A stretch of 64,000 nucleotides of DNA from assembly GCF_963576675.1 (NCBI RefSeq), contig NC_088911.1, forward strand, positions 74,181,256 through 74,245,255, given 5' to 3'. A program made the position numbers and the translations under genes. Under the pieces are notes generated by a model that made no database searches, was not told the DNA's origin, and saw only the letters and a program-made list of their open reading frames with translations. The DNA is from Euphorbia lathyris (lineage: Eukaryota > Streptophyta > Magnoliopsida > Malpighiales > Euphorbiaceae). Shown here piece after piece: positions 12,831 to 22,889 of this stretch; within the stretch, counting starts at the first letter, position 1; the number at the start of each line of letters is the position of its first letter.

Positions 12831-13016
12831 AGATTAAGAAGCTTAAGGCTGTTCTTGGTGACTCTAATTAAGGTTAAAAGTGTTTGATTTTTAATTTTCA
12901 ATCTTATGTTTTCAAATTCGATTCTTGCTTTGTTCCACTCATTCAACATTGATTTTCATTGCATTCATGGGAAGAAATTTATGGGCCGGATTAAGCTTGG
13001 CGGAGTGTATGATGGT

Positions 13017-13147
13017 ACAACAACAACAACAACAACAAAGCCTTACTCCCGAAATGATTCGGGGTCGGCTAACATGAACCATCATATAAAACCGTGAAAA
13101 TCAAGTCGTGTCAGCGACACAGATTCGCTCCCTCCACTCCGTCCTAT
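13017..13147. mobile_element. Short retroposon tail with (CAA)n inside the right TIR arm
   Basis: The right Pack-MULE arm is interrupted by (CAA)n followed by AAGCCTTACTCCCGAAATGA and TTCGGGGTCGGCTAACATG, up to CCACTACC. This AAGCCTT...GGGTCGGCTA word next to a (CAA)/(TTG) tail is common in plant genomes at the 3' ends of non-LTR retroposons (RTE-type LINE or related SINE). The left arm lacks it. Family assignment is tentative. Confidence 0.5.
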
Positions 13148-15842
13148 CCACTACCATATTTTGTTTTTATTTTGAGGTTTGTTTGTGATAATTAGATAAT
13201 AAGGGGATAATTTATAAAATAAATAAATATAAGGACCGAATTAACTCTTTTTCCATTGACTTTTAACACCGTTAGTCAATTTGGTATGTGTTTGCTAACG
13301 GAATGAACCTCAATGTACCATTTTGTAAACTTTTAAACCACGTGGGTGTTGATCGAAAACAGGTGTAACCACAAGGTTTGTTTTTATACTTTTCCCTTTT
13401 TATTATTATTATTGAGATAATAACCCAATGTAGATATATTTTGGAAATATTTCAATTTTTGTTGTTGTTGAGGTAAATTTAATGAGAAAATATAGTGATT
13501 TTTATTTGTTATTTGTTATTTTTAACTTAATTCGGTTTGTTTGGTTTAAACCGAACTGAACCGCATATTTCGGTTCGATTTTAATTCGGTTTTATCTATT
13601 ATTCGGTTCTGTGTCGGTTTGAATTATTTTGATCATTTCGGTATTCGGTTTTTTTGGTTCGGTTCGGTTCGGTTTTATACCGATGCACACCCCTACCTGT
13701 TAAGGCAACATTATGGATCGATGATGAAGAGCTTCTTCTACCACTTCTACCATGACTCCGAGACGAACTAGAAGAACGAGCACATCCACGACCAGTGTCA
13801 TTGTACTCCCACTCACTCGGTATACGTTTTCTTAATTTACTCCTCTTAGGTCGTCCTCGTACGTGAATTTTTACATCTAGTTCTGTATAGTGCGCTTGAT
13901 CCGGGTGAAGTTGATCATGGATCAGTAATGAAATATTCCACATAAAGGTTGGTCACCTTTAGAGACCTGGTCGACTAAGGATTGAAAGTATCTCTGATCC
14001 TCTGTCTGATCATTACACCCTACATTTTCATCAGTGCCACCATGATTAATTAAAAGTGTTTTTCAGAACACATGAACATCCTCAATACTGATCGGGTTGT
14101 TAGTCTCATAAGCTTGTTTGAGCTCGCATGTATATGGTATCTGATGAAAGGTTCTCAATACACAACTGCAACGCACGTTCACTTCATAACTCAAACCTCT
14201 CATGCGCTCTAACTCATCACTGAGCAACTGTATACATTGGTGAGAGACATTAAAGACCAAGTAGTTAAGTGGGAATCCGGAGTACACGACTCTTTTACGA
14301 AGCCTGGACTGCTCAAGCATGTACCTGATAAGAAGATAAACATACTATCAGTTATAAAATATATTCATAAATGCAAATTACTTAATTGCATTAGAACAAA
14401 TTGAAATACTTGATATTAGTTGCTTGAGATTCTATTTGCTTGTGAACCTTCTGACATACCGTATCGAGGGAGCCAGTGGCGGTATTGAGCCATTGCTTTA
14501 GACTCGCATGTTCGCTCTCCACTCTACAAGAAGTTGTGTTGCCAAAATGTAGGAAATCCTTCATCCAAGCAACAATGAACTTCTCCTTATGCACCAACCA
14601 CGTCTCCTCAATGTACGAGATAACATTTTGGTACCTAGTCATCGCATCCTTCATCTTGCTCAGATTTTGCTCATACTCAGCAATGGTTAAGGATTGTATT
14701 ATTGTTCTCCATCTTCCATTCTTGAATTTAGCGGCATGTACCTTATCTCCCATAAGTTTGTACACCTGATCTTCTACATCCTTATTTATATGCCAAGTGC
14801 ATAACAAGTGTGTTGAATGTGGAAAAACCTCTTAGATTGGCTTCAACAACCCCAAATCCCTATCATTAATAATAACATTCGGGTTAAGATCAAAACCCAT
14901 CAAAATCCTCAGCCGCTGCAGGACCTAACGATAGCTTCCTCCAGTCTCATCTTTAATTATGACATAAGCGATCTTAAAGTTGTTATTGCATGGCGTCATC
15001 CAAACAATTTTAACAAATGATATTTTGTACTTATTAGTTTTGTACATTGAATCAATGCCAATATACCAGTACTAGGTCCTGAATATATCTACTGATTCTG
15101 GATGTGCCATAAACACATACGTTATCACGCTAGAATCAGGATCAGCCTAGGTATAATTAACATACCTGTTCTCGACATCAATATGGTAGAACTGACTAGC
15201 CAGGTCTCTACCTTCGAACCCATCCTTTCTCATCCTATCCCTGTAATTGTAGACGTGTTTAATTATTGGGTTGTCTGCTGGATGCTTTTCTTCAACTGCT
15301 GCTAAAATAGCACAGGGCTTTGGTTGAGCCGAACTCATATCACACACAATTATTTTAGATGCGGTACTGAGTCCGCTCATCTACCGACTTCCCTCTGCAT
15401 ACACACATAATGTATGATTGTGCATACCAGTTGACCCAGACTTAGTCTTTATCCCCCAACTAGAAAGTCTGCATGTTGATAGGCTTTAATCTGAAATTTA
15501 TATCTGCACGCTTTAGTTTTACTTTTTCTTATTAAAGTCTCTTCAGAAGTTCTCAGAACACCTCTATAGTGTTCACCCCGTGAACATCTCAACAGCTTCT
15601 AATTTCCCCCATGTTTGTGCGAATATATTATTATCTCAAACCCATTCTGAATAGCTACCTGTTTTACCCAATCAACAGCATCTTGACACGAAGGAAAAAC
15701 GGTGTCCGTAATGAAACGGGAACTATAATCAATGCCATCGGGATTCTAATTTTCCAGCGGTTCCTGAATATACCAAAAATGCATAACAGGTGTTAATATA
15801 TCTTGAAAAAATACAAAAAATTAAGTTCGGGTGGTGTTTTGG

Positions 15843-16020
15843 CCCTATTTTAAGGGAAATGGGCAGGCCACCCGTTTTACCATAGACATAAACGGGCAGC
15901 TTACACTGCCCGTTCCACGGGTGGAACGGGCGGCGCATGGTCCTCGTTCCATAGACCGAACGGGTAGTTCACGCGTTCGGTCTATGGAACAGGCAGCATG
16001 CCCCACCCGTTCGGGCAAAA
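15843..16020. repeat. Right subterminal cluster of perfect hairpins
   Basis: This mirrors the cluster at 1681-2090. It has a 17-bp perfect stem (15946-15962 with 15974-15990), a 10-bp stem with 2-nt loop (15909-15930) and an 8-bp stem (15892-15899 with 15906-15913). CCACCCGTTC and CCATAGAC words are shared in style with the left cluster. With the nested Pack-MULE removed it lies about 235 bp from the right MULE end, upstream of the minus-strand transposase. Confidence 0.82.
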
Positions 16021-16573
16021 ATCATGACAAAAAATTTCAAATTTCAGATTTTGATTTTTTTAAAGGGTTAATACACATATTTGCCCTTGTATTTGTCCGT
16101 TTTAGCACATATGCCCCTATATCAAATAAACACATAAATATATCCTTATATTTTCTAAATTTCAGCAAAAATGCCCTAATCTAAACGTTGTGCTTATTTG
16201 GCATAACGTCGTTAGTCTAGTCACTATACCATTAATTCAACACCAATTAACAAATTACACCTATTTAAAATTAATTTTAAACCCTAATAAAAATTATAAT
16301 ATGTGTCATAGGAATATAAAATGAAAACCCCCTAAAACATATACGTAATCCAACCGACTCCTTCCCCCTTCTCTTATTGAAATCCATTGCACCTGACCTC
16401 TGTTTGAGTGACGATCGTCGATGGCGAACAACTGAGCGAAGGTGGAGAACAACAAAGAGGGACGGTGACATTGATTGGAGAGCAAAAAACGAATTTGGTT
16501 AGGTTAGGCGTAATCGACGTCCCTCTCCTCTGGCTCCGCCTCTCTCGGTTTCTGTAAAGCAAAATCCCTAAAG

Positions 16574-17391
16574 ATGGATGTCATGGTACATCAACCACTC
16601 TTCCTTTGTTCCGATTATTTCTTTAGGGTTAGAAATTTATCGTTACTGTTCAATCAATTTCACTGGATTGTAACTTTTGGCTTCTCTAATTCTTTGCAGG
16701 ATGGGTATGTTTGATGCACGAAAATTATGTTGGCCTTGAAATCGAGTTAATACAAGTTGGTTTTATGAAATTCTAGTTCTTTTTCACTACTCAAACTCTC
16801 TTATGCTGATAAATGAAGCTATATTTATTTCCAGTTCGGTTAAGCATTTTCTAGCGCAACAAGCTAATTAGTGCTTTTACATTTTTATCTACTTTGGAAA
16901 AACATGTATCTTCATTTGCTGAACCAATCTAGTTGAGTGGAATTAGGAAACTAAGGATGTATAGAGAATATACAATTAAGGATAATTCTTTGAAGATGTT
17001 TATTGTTTAAGAAATTACAAGTTTTATGGTTTGGAAGTGGGATAAATCTTTGCAGTTGTTGATGAGTGACATGAGATCAGGGCAGATTGCCTTTCTTTAT
17101 TTTCACTTAGTTACTGTTGTGCTAGATATGTGGAGAGACAGGGAGTCATATATTCTTTTAGTATTGTTTTTTTGTTGTTCAAAGACAGAGGGCTATTTGT
17201 TTGTTCTCTTGTAAATTTTCATTTGCTATATTCATATTAAGTTGCTACAAAACCTTGCTTGTTCTGTCGCTCTTCTGTTTCTCCTCCCTGAATTAATGAT
17301 TTTTATTTCCATCTTTTTTTTTGTATAGGCATTTCGTCCCCAATCTTACCATTGGCGCTCCTGTAATTGAGAGTTTGAGAAAACACACAAA
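16574..17391 (+). pseudogene. Captured ribulose-phosphate 3-epimerase exons
   Basis: Three spliced pieces are visible. ATGGATGTCATG (16574-16585) is followed by GT. A 5-nt exon GATGG (16700-16704) lies between TTTGCAG and GTATGT. A third exon (17339-17391) encodes HFVPNLTIGAPVIESLRKHT and is followed by GT. Joined, they give the MDVMDGHFVPNL active-site region of ribulose-5-phosphate 3-epimerase, a Calvin cycle/pentose phosphate enzyme. Only about 25 of the roughly 225-280 residues are present. Keeping the introns, including the microexon, means the piece was copied from genomic DNA and not from mRNA. Confidence 0.85.
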
Positions 17392-17497
17392 GTAATATCT
17401 CGAATCTTTCATTTTTTAGTTGTGTTGATCTTTTTAACTTTCATATTGAAGACATTTATCTTTTGGTATAAACTTTTTGCATTCCATTCGGACAAGA

Positions 17498-17850
17498 GGT
17501 TTGGCCAGCAGTTATAGCAGTTATTAAAGAGCCTTCACCTTAGTGAAAAAGATTTGAGGGATGCCATCCAAGCTGTTCATGGAATTCAAAGTATGATTTT
17601 TTTTCTTTTTCTATTTTTCCTGCTTCAAACAGTATGTTATCCTAATGAATTTAATGTTGTAGAGGAAGTCCACAATGCATGATTAGGAAGTTTGAAATTT
17701 GATATTTGCTATTTGCTGAAACAAACCAACATTACAAGTGGAGCAATGGATGCTGGGAGCTACTACATTGAATGAGTACATGAAATACATTCAGAAGGAT
17801 GCAGCTCTATTGATATTAATGAAGTTTGCGGATCAATTGTATATTTAGGA
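17498..17850 (+). pseudogene. Unrecognised captured exon-like pieces
   Basis: Downstream of the epimerase piece a frame reads FGQQL-stop-QLLKSLHLSEKDLRDA (about 17500-17590). A later one reads NEYMKYIQKDAALLILMKFA (about 17775-17850). Their codon-like composition and spacing suggest exons from a second host gene inside the same Pack-MULE. I do not recognise the family. Confidence 0.35.
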
Positions 17851-18499
17851 AGCAATTTTATCACTTTTGTAATTTTAGAAATAACACTTGTAATATATCC
17901 TTTTGGATCTATTTATAAAAATTTATCAAAATTTAAATTTTTTGACATTATATGCTCTTTTTCAAATGATTTGAAAGTTTTGTTGATTTAACTTTAAATA
18001 ATTGGTCAATTATTATTATTAGGTATAAAATTTATCTATAAAACATAATATAAAAATAAATAAATTATTAAGAGGGGCACTTAAAATCGGCCATACAACT
18101 AAAGCGGCAAATTTTAAATTACTATAGAGGACGAATTTCGTCGCTAATCTGTATATATGGGATAGATTTAGAGTGATTGATGTGTACAATTTCGTCGCGT
18201 AAATATTTGTCGCGAAACATTTTGCCGCGAATTTTTTTGTCGCTAAAGATCTATTTTGGCATTTTTTAGTTGACCTGGCAGGTGATGTGGAGGCTGACAT
18301 GTTGAACAGTTAGTGCCACATCATTAGTCTGTTAGATTATGGCATTTTTGCTGAAATTTGAAAAGTATAAGGATATATTTATGTGTTTATTTGATATAGG
18401 GGCATATGTGCTAAAACGAACAAGTATAAGGGCAAATATGTGTATTAACCCTTTTTTAAATGTACGATCGTAATATTACCTCGTGTTCGAAATCATCTA

Positions 18500-18651
18500 C
18501 TTCGGGAATGCTCGGTTCCATTTTCGTAAAATTCGAATTTTTTGTTCGGAGAGAGAGGATTTTGAGTTTTGGATGCAAAATAATGAGAATGGCGAAAAGG
18601 TAAAATAAGGTGCAGTAATAAGTAATTTGACGGTGATGAATAGCAAAACCT
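18500..18651 (-). repeat. Right TIR of the large MULE
   Basis: Partner of the left TIR at 1487-1650. It lies just outside the nested Pack-MULE (16065-18451), so that insertion landed about 190 bp from the original right end. The outer end is followed by AATAAAAAA, also found next to the left end. Confidence 0.6.
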
Positions 18652-18660
18652 AATAAAAAA

Positions 18661-19803
18661 AAGCTTGAATTGTGAATGGTGCAGTGGCTTGGCTGCCATT
18701 TATATCAGATGTCAGGTGTTTTATGGATTAAAGCTTCTATGTTGTTTTTATATATTGAATATCTGATCTTCTATTTTTGTAATGCATGTTGTAGATTCTT
18801 TAACATTTTATGCTTAATAACATCAAATTGAGTTTTGGCCAGTGTTTATGTTGTTTCCACTTTCATTGTTTTTGCATTTTGTTTGTTTGTTGAATTGGAA
18901 AGTTGATATTGGATTTGATTGCTCTCTTCATTTAATAAATGATTTACAGGTGATATTATAAGGACTATTACAATTGATTTACAACAAAATGAGCTACAAT
19001 GAATCAAAGAGTCTTTTTTTAGACATAAAATAGTTACAACATCACATGTTCCACTGAATTTAGTTTCCTTGTGCAGTTCTAATATGATCATTTGGATCTA
19101 TTTAGAATTATGTATTTAATTAGCAATGTGTCAAAATATGAATATTTTGATAATATATACGTCTTTTCTTAAATGATTTGTGGATTTAAATTTGAGTAAA
19201 AATCAATAATAATTATTAGGTACTTAATTGGAATCTAGAAAACAAAATATAAATAGTTAAACAAATAAATCACGATTAGGAATGGTTTCGGATGAATCAC
19301 TTTATAAGCATTCCTATAAATTTTAAATCGACTCTATCAGTGACAAACCATCCCTAAAAGTCCGTCACTAATTTTAATTCCACTTAGTCAGTGACAATTT
19401 TCATGGTAATCTCCAACTTTAGTTCTCTTTGCCGTCAGTTATTATTAGCGAGTATTGTTGCAGGTTTTAAATCACAGAAGTACGTTAATAAATCCATAAA
19501 TACAAATCAGACAAACTATGTGTATTTTATATTTACCCCATTTAATATGGTAGATTTAAAATATTATTATTATTATTTGATTGGTAGTTTAGCATTAATA
19601 ATATTTGTTGTAGTGGTTAAAAGTGAACACTGTGTAGGTAATAATAATGAATACGAAAGAGAAAGATGAATACTAGCATAGAAGAGTAGGGTAGGGGTGT
19701 TTATTATTTGCATGTATGAGTGAGTATTAGAAGAAAAATAGTATATCTAATCCAACAACATACATACATATTACTACATTGCATTAGATTAGATATGGTT
19801 GAT
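18661..19803. other. Intergenic stretch, no gene seen
   Basis: AT-rich sequence between the MULE and the CASP-like gene. A block at 19098-19190 resembles 17910-17975 (GGATCTATTTA and AAATGATTTG in the same order). Short TCAGTGACAA/GTCACTAATTT words occur at 19335-19400, perhaps the worn subterminal end of a CACTA-type element. No termini are visible, so I do not call an element. Confidence 0.3.
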
Positions 19804-20553
19804 TCAGGCGGGTATCTTATGAGGAAGAGGAGGTGGCGCATCAAATCTGGTGAAGAGTTTGTAAGAGGAAAGAAGAGAAAGGAGGGCATAACATGCTACC
19901 ACACCAAATGTGATTATTGCGGATGCGGTTGCTTTCTCACAAAATCCGCCGAACGACGCACATGCCGCGCTCCATGTAATGGCCGTGTCTCCCTTTCTTG
20001 CTAGGTACAACACCTCCACCGACACTGCTGCCGCCCCCAGAATCACGTATGTCAATATCTGTCATTAAATAAATATAAGTAAGAGTTTTCATAATTAATG
20101 ATCTGAAATATAGATAAATAATAACCTGATCAAGGAAGAAGAGAATCCATGCTCGAGACATGGTGAATGGTCTAGGCATGGCTACAATCACTGCTGAAAG
20201 AAGGGAATAACCTGCACATATACCATTGGCATGGACCAAATACCTGCATATATATATATAAAGGAGAAGTTGTATGTATGTATCATGGTTTATTATATAG
20301 GATATGAGAAAGAAGATGGATAAAGTAGAGACCTGAAAGCTCCAAGATCAGAATAAGAAAGAGAGCCAAAATCATTAGTCTGAGAATCCTTGAGCATAAG
20401 AAGAAGAGCAGAAATGCATAAAGCCATAGGTATCAGACGGAAAACAGTCTCAGCAGTGCGGATGGAGTTTGGTGTATCTTCTTCTTCTCTTGATCCCATC
20501 ATATTCATATTCATATTCATATTCATGGGGGTGCTTCCTTTTCCTTTTTCCAT
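19804..20553 (-). CDS. CASP-like protein (CASPL2-type), three exons
   Basis: Minus-strand exons are 20553-20333, 20243-20126 and 20058-19804. All introns have GT/AG ends, and the joined 594 nt encode 197 residues. The start ATG at 20553 is chosen because the in-frame sequence before it has no other ATG. The N-terminus is short, cytosolic and has an (MN)n run. [16 protein letters not shown] leads into the first of four membrane helices. Exon 2 carries [17 protein letters not shown], and exon 3 carries [18 protein letters not shown] and the last helix with [10 protein letters not shown]. These are signatures of the CASP/MARVEL-like family, four-helix plasma membrane proteins related to Casparian strip scaffolds. 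The length fits the family (about 170-210). No stops or frameshifts are seen. It is the only apparently intact host gene here. Confidence 0.93.
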
Positions 20554-20576
20554 ATCTTTCTTTCTTTCTGCTATCT

Positions 20577-20591
20577 CTACAGACAAGACAT
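20577..20591 (-). other. Four-codon upstream ORF before the CASP-like gene
   Basis: In the CT-rich leader, 38 nt before the main ATG, an ATG opens a four-codon frame ending in TAG (Met-Ser-Cys-Leu-stop). If the transcript starts upstream, it could lower translation of the main ORF. The transcript start is not known. The leader upstream (20592-20625) is mostly CT repeats; no clear TATA box was found. Confidence 0.4.
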
Positions 20592-20639
20592 AGAGAGAGA
20601 GATTAAAAAGAGAGAGAGAAAGAGGTAATCATTAATTGA

Positions 20640-21155
20640 AATTAGGTGGGGCTGGTGAGAAGCATTCAATGCCATTAACACAAAAACTCTGTTCACACAT
20701 ATCCAAGTCCATCGTGGTATGTGTCTTGACTGTATAACCTCTTTACTTCTGGATTTCTATAGCTTGCCTATCTAGATAAGACGGACCATTTTCATTTTTA
20801 TTTTTATTTTTTTTATGTCAAATTACTATTATTAATCACAATTTTAATTATGTCCCCACTACTTTAGCTCAATCATTAACCTAGATGCTTATTTTTATTG
20901 AAATTTACAACTTATCTAATCAATATATATTTGTGTCCTTTCAAAATAACTTAAATAATTTTACCCATATTCAAAACGTACGGAGAGTATATAGAGAATA
21001 AGGTAGAGGCAAAAACCAATCAACAGAGGAGCACAAAATTTACATGTTTTAATATTTGAATCCTTTCACTACCCGTAATTGCTTAATAGCTTAGTTCTGC
21101 TTCCATAGCAGCGGCATACTACCCAAAATGGAACTCATTCATAGAAAGAGTTTCC
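20640..21155. other. Upstream region of the CASP-like gene, no gene seen
   Basis: AT-rich sequence without a convincing coding frame. It presumably includes the promoter of the minus-strand CASP-like gene. Confidence 0.4.
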
Positions 21156-21158
21156 TAA

Positions 21159-21971
21159 GGCCTTGATTGGATGGGGGTTTAGAAGGGTAAATAAAGGAAG
21201 GGAAGGGAAGGGAAGGGAAGGGAGAGGAAGGGGAAGGGAAGCACTAACCTTACCCTTGTTTGGTTGGATGGTAAGGGTTTATAAAGGTTTGTACCTTTCC
21301 CTTGTTTGGAATGAAGGGTTTGTAAGGGAATGAAATATTATAAAGTGACTAAAATGTCCCACTCAATCATGTATATTAGTTACTTCTCATATAATTAAAT
21401 CATATTACTTACAATTGTTTTTAATTACATATCTAAATAACAATTATCCAATTTCATATATTATTTATTTAAAAATCTAATAAATTATAGTATAATTTAA
21501 ATTAAATTATAAAATATATATTTTATTATTTTATTATATTTATATATTAATAATATTAATAAAAATAATAACTATTTAATTTTTATATCTATTAAATTAT
21601 AATAAATTCTTAATGAAGTTAACTTTTAATATAAATGAATTATGAAAAAATACATTGGTATTGGTATGGGTTTGTTTGACAACCACAAATTGGCTTTTCT
21701 TTTTGCGGCAATGCACCTAAAAAAACAATGAGATAATGAAATTTTAACAAGGGTAATAATGGAAAATGAAATTTGTAACCCTCCTAAACCCTCCAAATTG
21801 GTGGGTTTGAAAATTGAAACAAATATACACAAATCAAACCCTTCCAAACCCTTCCCAAACCCTTCAAAACCCTTACCCTTCTAAATTTATATCCTCCAAA
21901 CAAGGGTTTCCACAAACCCTCCCAAACCCTTCCCTTACTAACCCTCCCAAACCCCCCATCCAATCAAACCC
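21159..21971. mobile_element. PIF/Harbinger (Tourist-like) element 1
   Basis: Terminal inverted repeats GGCCTTGATTGGATGGGGG and, on the other side, CCCCCCATCCAATCAAACCC are flanked by TAA on both sides (21156-21158 and 21972-21974). TAA/TTA 3-bp duplications mark PIF/Harbinger elements. A (GGGAA)n run lies near 21200-21235. No transposase is present; length 813 bp. Confidence 0.82.
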
Positions 21972-22063
21972 TAAAGGTTAGGGCAGGTTTTTAAGGTTTC
22001 TCCCCATACTTGCCCCCGTTATTTGTACATAACATAAAGGTAGATGCAACCCATAGCAGCTAA

Positions 22064-22883
22064 GAGCATCCTTAGTGGGTGGTAACAACTAAGTTGTGCC
22101 ACCTAGGAAAAATAACAAACAAAAGTTATATTCCATTAAAACCCATTAATTATTTGAAGTTTTATGGGGTTAAAAAGAAATTTTAATTAAAAACATGGGC
22201 TGAAAAGATAAATTTGAAACAAAAAAGTTTATCACTTTTTTCTCAAAAGTAAGACATGCAAGTCTCCATTCTTGGAGAGTGTTGTCCACTTGCATCTAGT
22301 ACTTTCTTTTTCTTGGAAAGTAGTATGCACTCGCTTCTAAGTTATTTCTTTTAATTCTTTATCTTGGAGATGAAAAGTTTGTAACTAAGCCTTTGTTTGG
22401 GAGTTTGGAGGTTAATGGAGGTGAGAGTTAAAGGAGGTAATGGAAAGGGAAGAGAAGTGATGGAAAGGAAAGTTAAAAATTAATCTTGTTTGAGAGTTTA
22501 TTGGATTTAAACGAGGTTAAATGTTTAACCTCGTTTGGGAGTTTAAATATGGAGGGGAAGGAAGGTTAAATTTACTCTGCAGAGACAATAAATTTTAAAA
22601 AAGTTTATGTTACTCCCATTAACCCCCAATTTGGAGGTTAGAGTTTGGAGGTTAGAGGAAGTAAACATTTAACCCCATTAACCTCCATTTACTCTCAAAA
22701 AATAACTCCCAAACAAGGTTAACTTAATACTTAACCTTCCACTACTCCCATTTACTCTCATTAACCTCCTCCCAAACAAGGGCTAATATTAGTAACAAAT
22801 TAATATAAGTAACATCTTCCATAGTGCTAGGTTACAACCAAATGTACTAAGTAACAAAGAAATTGGTTCCCACTAAGGATGCT
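22064..22883. mobile_element. PIF/Harbinger element 2, host of element 3
   Basis: Perfect inverted ends GAGCATCCTTAGTGGG and CCCACTAAGGATGCTC are flanked by TAA (22061-22063 and 22884-22886). With the inner element removed it is about 420 bp, a normal Tourist-like MITE size. It has no coding capacity. Confidence 0.88.
22389..22783. mobile_element. PIF/Harbinger element 3, nested in element 2
   Basis: Inverted ends GCCTTTGTTTGGGAG and CTCCCAAACAAGGGC are flanked by TAA (22386-22388 and 22784-22786). The 395-bp interior is made of GGAGGTTA/TAACCTCC words that could fold back on each other. It inserted after element 2. Confidence 0.87.
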
Positions 22884-22889
22884 CTAAGG

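Larger units (their letters stand above)
8860..13396. mobile_element. Long-TIR Pack-MULE with purine-permease fragment
   Basis: Both ends read GGGAAAAGTAC/GTATACTTTTCCC-like and form inverted repeats of about 500 bp (8860-9370 against 12880-13396). The right arm is interrupted by a short retroposon. Flanks are T-rich, so the target duplication cannot be judged safely. Between the arms lie a host gene fragment (purine permease) and a Helitron that entered later. The same TIR is seen again at 23662-24799 around a different gene fragment. I infer MULE type from the TIR length and gene capture; no transposase is present. Confidence 0.72.
8600..13695. mobile_element. Non-autonomous hAT element, itself carrying insertions
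   Basis: The left end reads TAGGGATGTGCATCGGTTCG and the right end, reversed, reads TAGGGGTGTGCATCGGT. TAGGG starts and an 8-bp target duplication are typical of hAT. The flanks are CCTGTTGA (8592-8599) and CCTGTTAA (13696-13703), one mismatch apart. Terminal regions are rich in GGTTCG/GGTTT words on both sides. No hAT transposase is present, so the element needed one in trans. It landed at an exon-intron border of the OTU-fused transposase gene. Nearly all the interior is a later long-TIR Pack-MULE. Confidence 0.85.
7855..15700 (-). pseudogene. FAR1/MURA-type MULE transposase fused to OTU-like domain, broken
   Basis: Read on the minus strand from right to left. A FAR1-like DNA-binding region lies at about 15690-15480 (CSRGEHYRG and a preceding Cys/Trp pattern). 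Linker and transposase core follow at 15380-14391, including the typical LLCTWHINKDVEDQVYKLM and the FGNTTSCRVESEHASLKQWL block. A SWIM-like zinc region at 14320-14063 shows C-x-C...CELKQAY, and a basic GRPKRSKLRKR tail lies near 13850. The coding sequence then meets a hAT insertion. Beyond it, at about 8480-7855, is an OTU-like cysteine protease domain: GDENCGFRVVASYIF with the likely catalytic Cys, and a C-terminal Pro-Pro-x-x-x-Trp-Trp region ending in TAG at 7855-7857. Several stops break the frame. MURA transposases cut and join MULE ends; fused OTU domains are known in plant MULEs, but their function is unclear. Confidence 0.8.
16065..18451. mobile_element. Pack-MULE with ribulose-phosphate 3-epimerase exons
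   Basis: Inverted ends of about 120 bp begin GGGTTAATACACATATTTGC on the left, mirrored by GCAAATATGTGTATTAACCC on the right. They share GGGGCATATGTGCTAAAAC-type words. A 9-bp duplication TTTTTTAAA flanks it (16056-16064 and 18452-18460), as expected for Mutator-type elements. The interior holds pieces of at least one host gene with introns kept. It has no transposase. Near 18130-18250 it also holds short TCGTCGC/GTCGCGAA words of unknown origin. Confidence 0.82.
1487..18651. mobile_element. Large MULE carrying PMD and MURA-OTU genes
   Basis: The ends carry diverged terminal inverted repeats of roughly 150 bp. The left copy (about 1487-1650) matches the reverse complement of the right copy (about 18500-18651), for example TACTTATCATCGCCCC on the left against TACTTATTACTGCACC on the right. 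The candidate 9-bp duplication AATAAAAAA (1478-1486 and 18652-18660) agrees with the Mutator superfamily, but it is low complexity. Inside are a PMD gene on the plus strand, a minisatellite, and a FAR1/MURA-type transposase with an OTU-like domain on the minus strand. About 9.6 kb of the 17.2 kb is later insertions: the solo LTR, the hAT with its contents, and the RPE Pack-MULE. Stops and frameshifts in both genes show the element is dead. The exact ends are less certain than the gene content. Confidence 0.7.

Noticed and set aside
12906..13097. Frame shared between 9182-9502 and 12674-13097
   Set aside because: It is the inverted-repeat arm of the Pack-MULE read in both directions, not a protein family.
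18130..18260. CACTA-type subterminal repeats (TCGTCGC, GTCGCGAA words)
   Set aside because: No CACTA termini or 3-bp duplication were found here or near 19335-19400, so only the words are reported.
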